Of a stretch of 64,000 nt of DNA, positions 1 to 8,499 are shown in pieces. The stretch's first letter is position 1. Each line of letters begins with the position of its first letter. Origin of the DNA: Actinomycetota bacterium (GTDB taxonomy: Bacteria; Actinomycetota; Actinomycetes; S36-B12; UBA10799); the NCBI GenBank assembly GCA_020637055.1, contig JACJWR010000002.1, forward strand, positions 310,001 through 374,000, given 5' to 3'. Position numbers and translations under genes: made by a program. The notes under the pieces were generated by a model. The model did not search any database and was not told the DNA's origin. It saw nothing but the letters and a program-made list of their open reading frames with translations.

Positions 1-1
1 G

Positions 2-907
2 TACGCGGTGATGACACAGGCCCAGCGGGAGCGGTTCGAAGAGGATCTCGAACTGGACTTCTCCTACGCCATCCCGGGCGTTTCACGATTCCGCGTGAAC
101 GTCTACCGGCAGAAGGACAACCTGGGTGCGGCGTTCCGAGTGATTCCGATGGAGATCAAGCCGCTCTCGGAACTGGGCATCCCCGCAGTGGTCGCCAATT
201 TCGCCTCGTTGCCCAGAGGATTCGTCCTGGTCACCGGCCCGACCGGGTCGGGCAAATCGACGACCCTGGCCTCGCTGATCGACTTGGCGAATCGCTCTCG
301 TCGCGAGCACATCATGACCGTTGAGGATCCGATCGAGTTCCTGCACGAGCACAAACTGTGCCTGGTCAACCAGCGGGAGGTCGGTTCGGATACCACCTCG
401 TTCGGGGAGGCGCTCAAGCACGTGTTGCGGCAGGACCCGGACATCATTCTGGTTGGTGAGATGCGTGACTTGGAGACCATCCAGGTGGCGCTCACGGCGG
501 CCGAGACCGGCCACCTGGTGTTCGCCACCCTGCACACCCAGGACGCCGCGCAGACCGTGGACAGAATCATCGACGTGTTCCCACCCCACCAACAGCAGCA
601 GATCAGGCAGCAGCTGGCGGGAACCCTGCAGGGAGTTGTGTGCCAAACCCTGTGCCGCACGGCGGATGGCCGGGGTCGGGCGGTGGCCACTGAGGTGATG
701 GTGGCCACGCCGGCGATCCGCAACCTGATCCGGGAGGGAAAGACCCACCAGATCTACTCAGCCATGCAGGCCGGAGCCTCCTATGGGATGCACACGTTGG
801 ACCAGCACCTCGCCAGTCTGGTGAAGAGCCGGACGATCACCTATGAAGTTGGTGCGGACAAGTGCCATCATGCAGAAGACTTCAACCGGCTGTGCGGGCA
901 CGCCTAG
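2..907 (+). CDS. pilT: Type IV pilus retraction ATPase PilT (5' end outside window)
   Basis: Hexameric ATPase that drives pilus retraction at the inner face of the membrane. The reading frame is open from the first bases of the window (Tyr-Ala before the GTG at 8), and the normal PilT N-terminal PAS-like region is missing, so the gene begins upstream; about 300 residues are visible against about 350 for the family. Visible motifs in order: Walker A GPTGSGKST near residue 78, the Asp box around MTVEDPIEF, Walker B DIILVGEMRD, and the His box TGHLVFATLHT. These are the diagnostic PilT/GspE-family motifs, and the RQDPDIILVGEMRD segment is PilT-like. It is followed 30 bp later by pilC in the same direction, so the two form part of a pilus operon that extends upstream of the window. 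The end is well supported, the start is not visible. Confidence 0.95.
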   Translation, partial: YAVMTQAQRERFEEDLELDFSYAIPGVSRFRVNVYRQKDNLGAAFRVIPMEIKPLSELGIPAVVANFASLPRGFVLVTGPTGSGKSTTLASLIDLANRSRREHIMTVEDPIEFLHEHKLCLVNQREVGSDTTSFGEALKHVLRQDPDIILVGEMRDLETIQVALTAAETGHLVFATLHTQDAAQTVDRIIDVFPPHQQQQIRQQLAGTLQGVVCQTLCRTADGRGRAVATEVMVATPAIRNLIREGKTHQIYSAMQAGASYGMHTLDQHLASLVKSRTITYEVGADKCHHAEDFNRLCGHA

Positions 908-937
908 CGGGGTCGGAAGCGGCAGGAGAGCGGTGAG

Positions 938-2155
938 ATGACGACGACGTTCGAATACGCGGTCCGGACCCGCGAGGGTAAGGTCACCAAGGGCCGCGTC
1001 GAGGGTGACTCCAAGGCGGTCGTGGCCGAAAAACTCAAGGCCATGGGCTACACCCCGGTGTCGCTGGAGGAGGTCAAGACCACCGGCCTCAGCCGGGAGA
1101 TCACACTCGGTGGCCAGAAGCGAGTCAAACTCAAGGATCTCGCGATCCTGTCCCGCCAGTTCTCAACCATGATCAACTCTGGTCTGTCGCTGTTGCGTTC
1201 GCTGAGCATCCTCGAGGAGCAGACGCAGAACTCCCGGCTGGCAGCGGTCATGGGCAAGGTGCGTATCGATGTGGAGGGCGGAGCGTCCCTCAGCGGTGCC
1301 ATGGCCAAGCACCCGGATGTCTTCCCGCCGATCATGGTGCACATGACTCGGGCCGGCGAGGTCGGCGGATTCCTCGATCAGGTGATGAGTCAACTCGCCG
1401 CCAACTTCGAAGCCGAAGTTCGGCTGCGCGGGAAGATCAAGTCGGCGATGACGTATCCGGTGGTGGTCTTCGTCATGGCGATCCTGGCGATGACGGCGAT
1501 GCTGCTCTTCATCGTTCCAGTGTTCGCGTCGATGTTCGAAAGCCTCGGCGGGGAGTTGCCGCTGCCGACCCGGATCCTGGTGTGGATGTCGAGCACGTTG
1601 AAGATCCTCGCCCCGGTGATCGTGGTCCTGCTGCTGGTCTTCTTCTGGTGGTGGCGACGGCACAAGCACGACCAGAAGGTGCGCGACTTCGTCGACCCGC
1701 TGAAGTTGAAAGCGCCGGTGTTCGGACCGCTGGCGCAGAAGATCGCCATCTCGCGATTCACCCGGAACCTTGGAACGATGGTGCACTCCGGCGTGCCCAT
1801 CCTGCAGGCGCTGGACATCACCGGCCAGACAACCGGAAACATCGTGATTGAACGCGCCGTGGCGGATGTGCAGGACTCGGTCCGTCGTGGCGAGCCCCTC
1901 GCCAGGCCGCTTACCCACCACCCCGTTTTCCCGCCGATGGTGGTGCAGATGATGGCCGTGGGCGAGGACACCGGCGCCCTCGACTTGATGCTCGGGAAGA
2001 TCTCAGACTTCTACGACGCCGAGGTGGAGTCCACCACGGAATCGCTCACCTCACTCATCGAACCTCTGATGATCGCCGTGGTCGGGGGAATGATCGGAGC
2101 CATGATCATCGCCTTGTACATGCCGATCTTCAAGGTGTTCGACTTGATCAAGTAG
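938..2155 (+). CDS. pilC: Type IV pilus inner-membrane platform protein PilC (type II secretion F family)
   Basis: Polytopic membrane platform that couples the PilB/PilT motors to the pilus base. At 405 residues it has the usual family length. Two repeated T2SSF domains are visible (about residues 70-195 and 275-395), each rich in helices. Characteristic stretches are RQFSTMINSGLSLLRSL in the first domain and TRNLGTMVHSGVPILQAL in the second, and there are three hydrophobic segments near residues 170-200, 215-240 and 375-400. The N-terminal stretch FEYAVRTREGKVTKGRVE is the typical PilC/GspF beginning. A purine-rich site (aggagag) lies 7 bp before the ATG. It sits between pilT and a PrsW-like gene and is very likely cotranscribed with both. 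Confidence 0.95.
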   Translation: MTTTFEYAVRTREGKVTKGRVEGDSKAVVAEKLKAMGYTPVSLEEVKTTGLSREITLGGQKRVKLKDLAILSRQFSTMINSGLSLLRSLSILEEQTQNSRLAAVMGKVRIDVEGGASLSGAMAKHPDVFPPIMVHMTRAGEVGGFLDQVMSQLAANFEAEVRLRGKIKSAMTYPVVVFVMAILAMTAMLLFIVPVFASMFESLGGELPLPTRILVWMSSTLKILAPVIVVLLLVFFWWWRRHKHDQKVRDFVDPLKLKAPVFGPLAQKIAISRFTRNLGTMVHSGVPILQALDITGQTTGNIVIERAVADVQDSVRRGEPLARPLTHHPVFPPMVVQMMAVGEDTGALDLMLGKISDFYDAEVESTTESLTSLIEPLMIAVVGGMIGAMIIALYMPIFKVFDLIK

Positions 2156-2183
2156 CAGTTGGTGTGCGAGGAGGAGGTCGACG

Positions 2184-3296
2184 ATGACGATCCAGAGCAA
2201 ACCCGTGACCAACGAATCTCCAACCACGCCAGGCTGGTACCCGTTCGGGCGACCAGGATCCGTCGCGGAATGGGATGGGCATGCCTGGACGTCGCAGTCC
2301 CGTCCTGATGAGTCAGTAGCGGAACCGGCCAAGCGGAAGCATCATCCGTTCAGGTTCCTGGGGCACCGTTGGTTCTGGGCGGTGGCGGTCGGGAACCTGA
2401 TCGTCATCGGTGGCGGGCTGCTCATGGTCGCCACGGACAGCAAGCCGCTGACTTGGGCGGTTGTCGTGGTCGGCATGATCGTTTTCGGCGCAGGGGTGGT
2501 GCTGCTCGTCGACCGGCGTGAGGCTTTTGGGCAACTGACTACACTGCGTCCGCTGTTGCTATGGGGCATCGTCTCAGGGCTCGTCGCTTTCGCGCTCGCG
2601 GTGCTGATCGAGAATCGATTGGAACCGGATCTTGGCCTTCCGACCGAGGCCAGGCTCTGGTTGGCAGGGCCGGTGGAGGAGACTCTGAAACTTGCCATCC
2701 CGTTTCTGCTGCTGGTGTTCGGCGGCAGTCGATTCAAGGATCCACGGGCCGGTCTGCTGCTGGTGATCTTGAGCGGCGTGGTGCTGGGTGGGATGGAGGC
2801 AGCCGAATACACCGCGCAATCGGACCTGAAATGGACACCGTTGTTGATGGGAATCATCCGTCCGGGTACCGAACTGATTCACCCACTGCTCACCGGATTC
2901 GCGGCCGGAGTGATCTGGCTCGCGGCGTGGCGTGCCAGGCGACCGGTCACAGCTGTGGGAGTGGGCGCCTGGGTGTTGGCGATGGCCATCCACTCCCTGC
3001 ACGACGGCCTCATGGGGCGCAATGTGAATACCTCCACGCTCAAACCTCCGACCATGGAATCAGCCGGGGAGGCCGTTGCGGTCAGCGTTGTGGTGTTGGT
3101 GCCGACCGTGGTGTTGGCAGTCCTATTCTTCCTGTTGTTGCGCCACGCGGCCCGGGAACTCGTGCCACCGGACGTGATCGGAGTCAACGCGCCGCATTGG
3201 CGGCCCCAGTTGAAGCGGTGGGGTGTGCCGAGGGCCGATAGGGGACTGGACCAGGACAGCACCTCGCCGCCCGTCGGCGGGACAGCGACGGGTTAG
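2184..3296 (+). CDS. PrsW family intramembrane metalloprotease with N-terminal DUF2510
   Basis: Predicted polytopic membrane protease of the PrsW/M82 family, which cuts membrane substrates (in Bacillus, the anti-sigma factor RsiW). Residues about 15-40 form a DUF2510 module (PGWYP...WDGHAWT), a short Trp-rich domain frequent at the N-terminus of actinobacterial membrane proteins. Then come about eight hydrophobic segments carrying the PrsW motifs: PVEETLKL (Glu-Glu pair), MEAAEY, HPLLTGFAAG and AIHSLHDG, which supply the Glu and His residues proposed to bind metal. A strong gaggagg ribosome site precedes the ATG, which begins 28 bp after pilC. Its position directly behind pilT-pilC suggests a processing or regulatory role linked to the pilus, but that is inference. 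Its stop codon overlaps the stop of the opposing ABC permease gene (3293-3296). Confidence 0.8.
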   Translation: MTIQSKPVTNESPTTPGWYPFGRPGSVAEWDGHAWTSQSRPDESVAEPAKRKHHPFRFLGHRWFWAVAVGNLIVIGGGLLMVATDSKPLTWAVVVVGMIVFGAGVVLLVDRREAFGQLTTLRPLLLWGIVSGLVAFALAVLIENRLEPDLGLPTEARLWLAGPVEETLKLAIPFLLLVFGGSRFKDPRAGLLLVILSGVVLGGMEAAEYTAQSDLKWTPLLMGIIRPGTELIHPLLTGFAAGVIWLAAWRARRPVTAVGVGAWVLAMAIHSLHDGLMGRNVNTSTLKPPTMESAGEAVAVSVVVLVPTVVLAVLFFLLLRHAARELVPPDVIGVNAPHWRPQLKRWGVPRADRGLDQDSTSPPVGGTATG

Positions 3297-4924
3297 ACGA
3301 TGTCGCGTCGGCGGAAGCCGATGAAGGCAACCCCGACCAGAAGGGCCGCAAGCGCCAGCGTCACCAGCAGACCTGCGTAGTCGGGTCCTGGGGACTCCAG
3401 GTTCGGCACGTGCCACAGCGGCGAGATGGCCAGAGCCCAGTCCGGGAGCCGGAATGACGGTCCCAGCAAAGTCAGTCCGAAAGTGGCCACAATCGCAATC
3501 CACGCCACTAGGCGAAGTTGCGGTCGAACGGCGACCGCGGCGAGTCCGATTCCGATCAGGAGCCATAGGGCCGGCAATGCCAACACTCCCTGCGTGAGCA
3601 CGGCACCCACCGTGACGGGCTCGCTAGCGCCAGCAGCGATCGATCCGATGACAACGGTGGCCGCGAGGAGTGCGACAGCAGGGCCGAGAAGTGCCACCGC
3701 TGCGTTGCTGAGAAGGTAGCGGGAGCGGCTGAGTTGGCCGGCAAGAAGAGGTTCCACCCGGTAGGCCACCTCTTCGCTGTGGACCCGGTTGGCCACCCCG
3801 ACTCCGTACAGCGCGGCGATTATCGTCAGCAGGTCGATGAGGGTGATGATCAGTCCCAGTGCAAGGGCCTCGTAGGTGGCAGCGCCACCGGCCAGGAGTT
3901 GGGCGATCGCAGGATTCGTCTGGATGACCTCGATCATCGTGGTCGAGAGCAGGCCGAAGACTCCACCGACGATCAGCAAGCCCACAGTCCACGAAACGAT
4001 GGCGCTCCGGTTGAGGCGGATCGTGAAACCCCAGAGGTGGGCGGCTGCGCCGCCACTCGCCGGCCCCGGTCGGGCCGGGATCAAACCCTGGCCGAAGTCA
4101 CGTCGATTCTGCAGCAGAAAGGCGAAGACGACCAACGCAGCGGTGAGGCCGAGGCAGGCCAGCAGCGGCCACCAGTTGTTCTCCGTGCCCGGAGCCACGC
4201 GCTGAGTCCACCCGAGCGGTGAGAGCCACCAGCTCGATCCGTCCGTGCTTGCGGTGTCGAGGGCTCCACGGAGCAGGAATGCACCGCCCAATATTCCGAT
4301 GGCAAGCGAACCCGCTGCTCTGGCATCCGAGGCCACCTGCGCCGTGACTGCTGCCAATGCGGCGAACATGAAGCCGGATGCGGTGAAAGTAGCACCCAGC
4401 GCGATCGACGAGGTCGCATCCCCACCGAGTAGCACCAAGCCGACGGATGCCACGACACCCGCGGCGGCGGAGGCGATCAGTGCCATGGCGACGGCGACGG
4501 CCAGTCGCGCGGATCGTCCCACGACACCGGAGGCGATGAGTTCGGCCTGACCGGAGTCCTCGTTCGCACGACTGTTGCGGATCACGATCAGGATCGCCAT
4601 CAGCGACACGAAGAAGCCGCCAAGCGTCAGCGACCGCCAGGAGGTGAAACCCTCCACGGTGCTGAGGTCCTGCGGCGGACCGAAGATCAGGTTGAATGCG
4701 GGGTTGGCGCCGACTGAGGTGATGAATTCGGCCTTGGTTGTCGGGTCGTTGAAGAGGATGTTGAACGCCAGCACCGACGACATGGCAAGCGCGCTGACCC
4801 CGGCGATCCAGGGCACGATGAGTCTGGTGTCTTGGCGCAGCGAGGCGGCCAACAGCGGGCGCAACCCGGTCAGCGGACCGCCTTGATGCTGCTGATCTGC
4901 GGTGGGCGCGACCTGGGTGGTCAT
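3293..4924 (-). CDS. ABC-2 type exporter permease (polyketide-antibiotic exporter-like)
   Basis: Membrane subunit of a drug or lipid ABC exporter. The 543-residue protein has about 12 hydrophobic segments in two similar halves, each starting with a cytoplasmic segment and a helix (PWIAGVSALAM, then IVSWTVGLLIVGG), the pattern of the permeases annotated as exporters of polyketide antibiotics. It begins in a 4-bp ATGA overlap with the ATPase gene upstream, so translation is coupled and the two form one transporter. The divergent TetR gene and the palindrome at 5878-5912 point to induction by a ligand, probably the export substrate. Substrate is unknown; the family assignment rests on topology and on the partner ATPase. 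Confidence 0.85.
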   Translation of the reverse strand: MTTQVAPTADQQHQGGPLTGLRPLLAASLRQDTRLIVPWIAGVSALAMSSVLAFNILFNDPTTKAEFITSVGANPAFNLIFGPPQDLSTVEGFTSWRSLTLGGFFVSLMAILIVIRNSRANEDSGQAELIASGVVGRSARLAVAVAMALIASAAAGVVASVGLVLLGGDATSSIALGATFTASGFMFAALAAVTAQVASDARAAGSLAIGILGGAFLLRGALDTASTDGSSWWLSPLGWTQRVAPGTENNWWPLLACLGLTAALVVFAFLLQNRRDFGQGLIPARPGPASGGAAAHLWGFTIRLNRSAIVSWTVGLLIVGGVFGLLSTTMIEVIQTNPAIAQLLAGGAATYEALALGLIITLIDLLTIIAALYGVGVANRVHSEEVAYRVEPLLAGQLSRSRYLLSNAAVALLGPAVALLAATVVIGSIAAGASEPVTVGAVLTQGVLALPALWLLIGIGLAAVAVRPQLRLVAWIAIVATFGLTLLGPSFRLPDWALAISPLWHVPNLESPGPDYAGLLVTLALAALLVGVAFIGFRRRDIV

Positions 4925-5829
4925 CGGTCGTCGCCCGTCGACGCGGGTTGCTCGTAGTGCCGGAGGAACAGAGTTTCCAGTGACGGTGGTTCGACAGTTA
5001 TCGAGGCGATTCCCAAGCTGGCCAGGGTCGACATGACGTCGCCCACTCGATCGGCGTCCGCAGTCATCCGCAGGCGCGATCCGTCGGCCTGGAAGTCGTG
5101 CACACCAGGCAGTTGGGCGAGTCGATCCGCGGGTTGAGTGACCACCGCAGTGATGGACGTCCGCGCGTGGGAACGCATCTCATCCAACGTGCCCGTGTCG
5201 ACGATGCGGCCGTCGCGGATGATGCTGATCCGATCCGCCAGTGCTTGGACTTCGGACATGATGTGGCTGGAGAGCAGGATGCTGCGCCCGCCGGCTTTCT
5301 CGTGGGCGATTTCCTCCTGAAAGACCATTTCCATCAGGGGATCGAGTCCCGACGTCGGCTCGTCGAGAATGAGCAGCTCAACATCTGACGCCAAAGCCGC
5401 CACGATGGCGACCTTCTGACGGTTGCCTTTGGAGTAGGTACGTCCCCGTTTGCGGGGATCGAGTTCGAATCGCTCAAGCAACTCGGCCCGTCTGGTCTGG
5501 TTGAGGCCGCCGCGCAGGTTGCCGAGGAGGTCGATCGCTTCGCCGCCGGTCATCCCCGGCCATAGGCTGACGTCGCCGGGGACGTACGCCAACCTCCGGT
5601 GCAACCGGACGGCATCTCGCCATGGGTCCTGGCCGAATAGTTCGGCCCTCCCAGCGTTCGCGCGCAGGAGGCCCAACAACACCCGGATCGTGGTCGACTT
5701 GCCCGCCCCGTTGGGGCCCATGAATCCGAGGACCTCGCCCTGCTCGAGGTGCAGGTCCAGGCCGTTGAGGGCCGTGAATCCACCAAATGACTTGACCAGA
5801 CCTTCAGTCCGGATAACTGCAGCCACCAC
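4921..5829 (-). CDS. ABC exporter ATP-binding protein
   Basis: Nucleotide-binding subunit for the permease encoded immediately downstream (4-bp overlap). In order: Walker A GPNGAGKST near residue 38, Q-loop region, signature-like SKGNRQKVAI (a common variant of LSGGQ in this exporter class), Walker B LLILDEPTSGLD, and the switch His in LLSSHIMSEV. The 302-residue length includes a C-terminal accessory region typical of the CcmA/DrrA-like group. Two adjacent GTG codons (5827-5829 and 5824-5826) can start the protein; a ggggtg site lies just upstream. A TAATAT -10-like hexamer on this strand (5870-5875) sits next to the palindrome, consistent with control by the divergent TetR protein. Confidence 0.9.
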   Translation of the reverse strand: MVAAVIRTEGLVKSFGGFTALNGLDLHLEQGEVLGFMGPNGAGKSTTIRVLLGLLRANAGRAELFGQDPWRDAVRLHRRLAYVPGDVSLWPGMTGGEAIDLLGNLRGGLNQTRRAELLERFELDPRKRGRTYSKGNRQKVAIVAALASDVELLILDEPTSGLDPLMEMVFQEEIAHEKAGGRSILLSSHIMSEVQALADRISIIRDGRIVDTGTLDEMRSHARTSITAVVTQPADRLAQLPGVHDFQADGSRLRMTADADRVGDVMSTLASLGIASITVEPPSLETLFLRHYEQPASTGDDR

Positions 5830-5877
5830 TTCACCCCAATCTTCACGGCGACACGGGATGCGTGATGGAATATTACA

Positions 5878-5912
5878 CTACAGTTGTGTTGCGCAGAACA
5901 ACACAACTGTAG
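5878..5912. promoter_or_regulatory. Perfect 14-bp inverted repeat, probable TetR operator
   Basis: Left arm ctacagttgtgttg (5878-5891) and right arm caacacaactgtag (5899-5912) are exact reverse complements, separated by 7 bp. The element lies between the divergent ABC exporter operon (start 5829) and the TetR gene (start 5956), next to a TAATAT hexamer that would serve the exporter. Position and symmetry fit an autoregulatory operator controlling both directions. It is not followed by a T-run and lies between divergent starts, so a terminator is unlikely. Confidence 0.75.
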
Positions 5913-5955
5913 CGGAACTTTGCTGACGGATTGGTGCGAATCGGAGGGGCGAGGC

Positions 5956-6531
5956 ATGGGTGGGAAGGGAATGGATCCGCGCATCGAACACACGCGTCGA
6001 GTCGTCCTGCAGGCCGCCTCGGAGGTCGTCGCTGAGCGCGGGTTCGCCGATGCCTCGATCGACGCGATAGCTCAGCGGTCGGGCGTAGCTCGCTCCACCA
6101 TCTACCGGCATTGGCCGGATCGGATGACTCTCTTGCTCGAGGCTGTCCGGTCGCTGCTGCGGCCGCCGCAGGTGCCGTCCGGCGGAGATGCTCGGAGCAT
6201 TCTGACCGCCCTCGCGACGCAACTGAACGACATGCTTGCCGCCGAACCCTTCGGATCCATCGTCGCCACGTTGATCGCTGAATCACGCCGGGACCAGCAG
6301 TTGGACGAACTCCGGGAGAAGTTCTTCGGCCAACGTGTGGTGGAGGTGGCCGAAGTTCTCCGCTCGGCATTGGATCAGAAGGAGATGCCCGCCGGAATTC
6401 AGGTGGCTGGCTTGGTCGACGATGTGTCGGCACCCATCTTCTTCCACGCGTTGGTCATGCGCGCTCCGGTTGACCAAGCGTGGATCGAGACCCGGGTTGA
6501 TCATCTGCTGGCGGCGGCCGGCATCAACTGA
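5956..6531 (+). CDS. TetR family transcriptional regulator
   Basis: DNA-binding repressor, 191 residues, the family size. The N-terminal helix-turn-helix is clear: ASEVVAERGFADASIDAIAQRSGVARSTIYRHWPDR, with the recognition helix around STIYRHW; the remaining 120 residues are the ligand-binding/dimerisation part. The frame is open further 5' to 5884, but that region is the operator palindrome, so I start at the ATG at 5956, which has ggaggggcgagg before it. The ATG at 5971 is an alternative. It is divergent from the ABC exporter pair and probably regulates it and itself. Its last 8 bp overlap the 3' end of the opposing MBL-fold gene. Confidence 0.9.
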   Translation: MGGKGMDPRIEHTRRVVLQAASEVVAERGFADASIDAIAQRSGVARSTIYRHWPDRMTLLLEAVRSLLRPPQVPSGGDARSILTALATQLNDMLAAEPFGSIVATLIAESRRDQQLDELREKFFGQRVVEVAEVLRSALDQKEMPAGIQVAGLVDDVSAPIFFHALVMRAPVDQAWIETRVDHLLAAAGIN

Positions 6532-7360
6532 GTGGCGGCGTGCTTCGTGCTTGCTCCAGCGTGCGCTCATGCACTGCGGCCATGTCGGGGTTGTCGATCC
6601 TGGAATCGCGCGGGTCTCGGCCTGCGAGCACCGCGTCGAGGTAGCGCCGATCGGCGTCGAGTCGCGCCATGGGTGCCGTCGTCGGTGCGCCGTGCCCGGG
6701 GATCAGCACTCTCGCCCGCCGCACCACTTCGCTCAGCCGGTCCAAGCCGACCAGGTACGTCACGAGGTCAGGTTCGTCGGGGTCCGGGTAGGGCAACTCG
6801 ATGTCGCTGAGCATGTCGCCGACGATCACCACGGCGACATCGGGGAGCTCCAGGGCCAAGTGGCCGCGCGCGTGGGCATCGTGTTCGTGCACGATCACCT
6901 CCCGGCCGCCCCATGGCACGCTGTACGGACTTGGCAGTTCCGTCGCGGGACCGCGGCCCGCCGCCAAAATGTGTAACTCGTGCCGGGTGGCGGGCGGGAA
7001 GGGTCGGAGTCTGCCTGCCAGGTCGAGCAATTCCTCGGGTAGATCACCCACGAGCGGTGCCAGCAAGTCGTCGCGTTGCACCCGCCATCGGGAAACGGTC
7101 CACGGTGTTGCCCAGCGGGGGGCGTCTCCAAGGCCGGGGTGCCACAGGACGTGGTCGTAGTGCAGGTGTGTGGCCACCCCGGCGACGCAGTGAGCCTGGG
7201 CGTCGGAGAGCACCTCGGCGACCCCGGCCAATTCGTCGGCGTCCCAGGCGGGGTCCACCACCAGCGCTTCCCGCGCGCCAAGCACGGCCGTCGTGGTGGT
7301 GGCATAGCGTCGGGATGTCATGACCAGCACCCCGTCGGCCACCTCTTCGCACTTGCGCAT
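6524..7360 (-). CDS. MBL-fold metallo-hydrolase
   Basis: Metallo-beta-lactamase fold hydrolase of 278 residues, substrate unknown. The metal-binding motif THLHYDHVLWHP (HxHxDH) is at about residue 65; a further His lies in HEHDAHARGHLALEL, the metal-bridging Asp in IVGDMLSDIE, and the last His in LIPGHGAPT. The order matches the glyoxalase-II-like/SoxH-like group. The start at MRKCEE avoids the region shared with the divergent thioesterase; the frame is open further upstream but that part is antisense to a conserved gene. The 3' ends of this gene and of the TetR gene overlap by 8 bp. The role could be detoxification or thioester hydrolysis. Confidence 0.85.
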   Translation of the reverse strand: MRKCEEVADGVLVMTSRRYATTTTAVLGAREALVVDPAWDADELAGVAEVLSDAQAHCVAGVATHLHYDHVLWHPGLGDAPRWATPWTVSRWRVQRDDLLAPLVGDLPEELLDLAGRLRPFPPATRHELHILAAGRGPATELPSPYSVPWGGREVIVHEHDAHARGHLALELPDVAVVIVGDMLSDIELPYPDPDEPDLVTYLVGLDRLSEVVRRARVLIPGHGAPTTAPMARLDADRRYLDAVLAGRDPRDSRIDNPDMAAVHERTLEQARSTPPLS

Positions 7361-7390
7361 GAGGCGATTCTCCCGCTGATTCGGCGTCGA

Positions 7391-7396
7391 TAGGTT
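7391..7396 (+). promoter_or_regulatory. -10 hexamer of a leaderless promoter (thioesterase gene)
   Basis: TAGGTT ends 6 nt before the ATG at 7403, so transcription would start at or next to the A of the start codon. No Shine-Dalgarno site is visible. No convincing -35 element was found. Confidence 0.5.
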
Positions 7397-7402
7397 GGTG
7401 AT

Positions 7403-8275
7403 ATGTCTCCCGATGCGCCCCTCAGTTCCGAATCGCACGCCGGAGTGGCCGCATGCTACCGGCCGGTGCACACGTGGGAGTCCGAGGTCGGTGAGGTGGT
7501 GGAGGAATTCGCATCGACGGAGTACGCGGGGAGCGCCTGGGGCCCGGACATGCAGCATGGGGGACCGGTGGCTGCACTGCTCGTGCGTGCCATTGACCGG
7601 TGTCAACCTGCTGTCGGGACTCGCATCAGCCGGATCGTGGTGGAGATTCTTGGCCCGATCCCGCTCACGAGTGTGCGGACGGCGGCCCGGGTCGTGCGAC
7701 CGGGGCGGCGTGTCGCGCTGCTCGAATCGGACCTGTGGGTAGTGACCCGAGATGGGCGCTGGCAGCTCGCGGCGCAAGCGCGCGCCTGGCGGCTGGCCGC
7801 TTCGGCGACCGAGGACGTTGTCAACCGCGCCGACGAATGGTCCTGGGGGGACCCTTCACCCGAGATCGAGGGCCTCACCGACGCCGGCCTACCCGAGGAG
7901 TGGCGGGTGGGATTCGTGAACGCCCTGGACTGGCGAATCGAGCGGTCCTTCGGTGGCCCGGGAACCTCCTTGGCTTGGTTGCGACTGGCCATACCCCTCG
8001 TTGCTGGCGAATCGACCACACCGTTGGAACAATGCGCGGCAATCGCAGACACGGCCAACGGCGTGGGTGCTCGACTCGATGCCCAACGTTTCACGTATCT
8101 CAACACCGACCTTACGATCCACCTGTTCGATGCGCCGACGGGATCCTGGATCGGCTTGGCAGCGGAAACCTCGGTGGGTCCGGATGGTTTGGGCCTGAGT
8201 TCGGCGGTGATGCTCGACGCAGCCGTCGGCCCTATCGGGCGGGTGGCTCAAACCCTGCTGGTGCAGCGGCGCTGA
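7403..8275 (+). CDS. TesB-like acyl-CoA thioesterase family protein
   Basis: Predicted double-hotdog thioesterase of 290 residues. The N-terminal hotdog contains GPDMQHGGPVAALLVRAIDR, the hotdog helix typical of the PF13622-type family, followed by the beta-sheet strands SRIVVEILGPIPL; a second half (about residues 165-290) forms the second hotdog and includes FTYLNTDLTIHLFDAPTG and GLGLSSAVMLD. Such proteins hydrolyse acyl-CoA or occur in polyketide/lipid metabolism; the substrate here cannot be deduced. It is divergent from the MBL-fold gene and appears leaderless (see 7391-7396). Confidence 0.8.
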   Translation: MSPDAPLSSESHAGVAACYRPVHTWESEVGEVVEEFASTEYAGSAWGPDMQHGGPVAALLVRAIDRCQPAVGTRISRIVVEILGPIPLTSVRTAARVVRPGRRVALLESDLWVVTRDGRWQLAAQARAWRLAASATEDVVNRADEWSWGDPSPEIEGLTDAGLPEEWRVGFVNALDWRIERSFGGPGTSLAWLRLAIPLVAGESTTPLEQCAAIADTANGVGARLDAQRFTYLNTDLTIHLFDAPTGSWIGLAAETSVGPDGLGLSSAVMLDAAVGPIGRVAQTLLVQRR

Positions 8276-8499
8276 ACCGCGCGGAGTCTTGGCGAATCGT
8301 CCACAAGGTGACGGAATGGTGCTTGCACCTGGGTCGCCGGCGGGTTAGTGTTGAGCAAGAAATCGAACAGATGTTCGTTTCGGGTCTGAACTGGCCATTC
8401 GGGGTGGGTGTGGGGAACACGGCCGTTGCACCGGCTGAGCTATTCCTCGGTTCGCCGCATTGGTCGCGGCACTGCACACATGGAAAGGGGGTGCCCAAA

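Noticed and set aside
5884..5955. Upstream in-frame extension of the TetR protein
   Set aside because: It would translate through the operator palindrome and start with a TTG; the ATG at 5956 has a proper ribosome site and matches the family length.
7361..7777. N-terminal extension of the MBL-fold protein
   Set aside because: It would overlap the divergent thioesterase gene and has no conserved content; a start at 7360 gives the family-type N-terminus.
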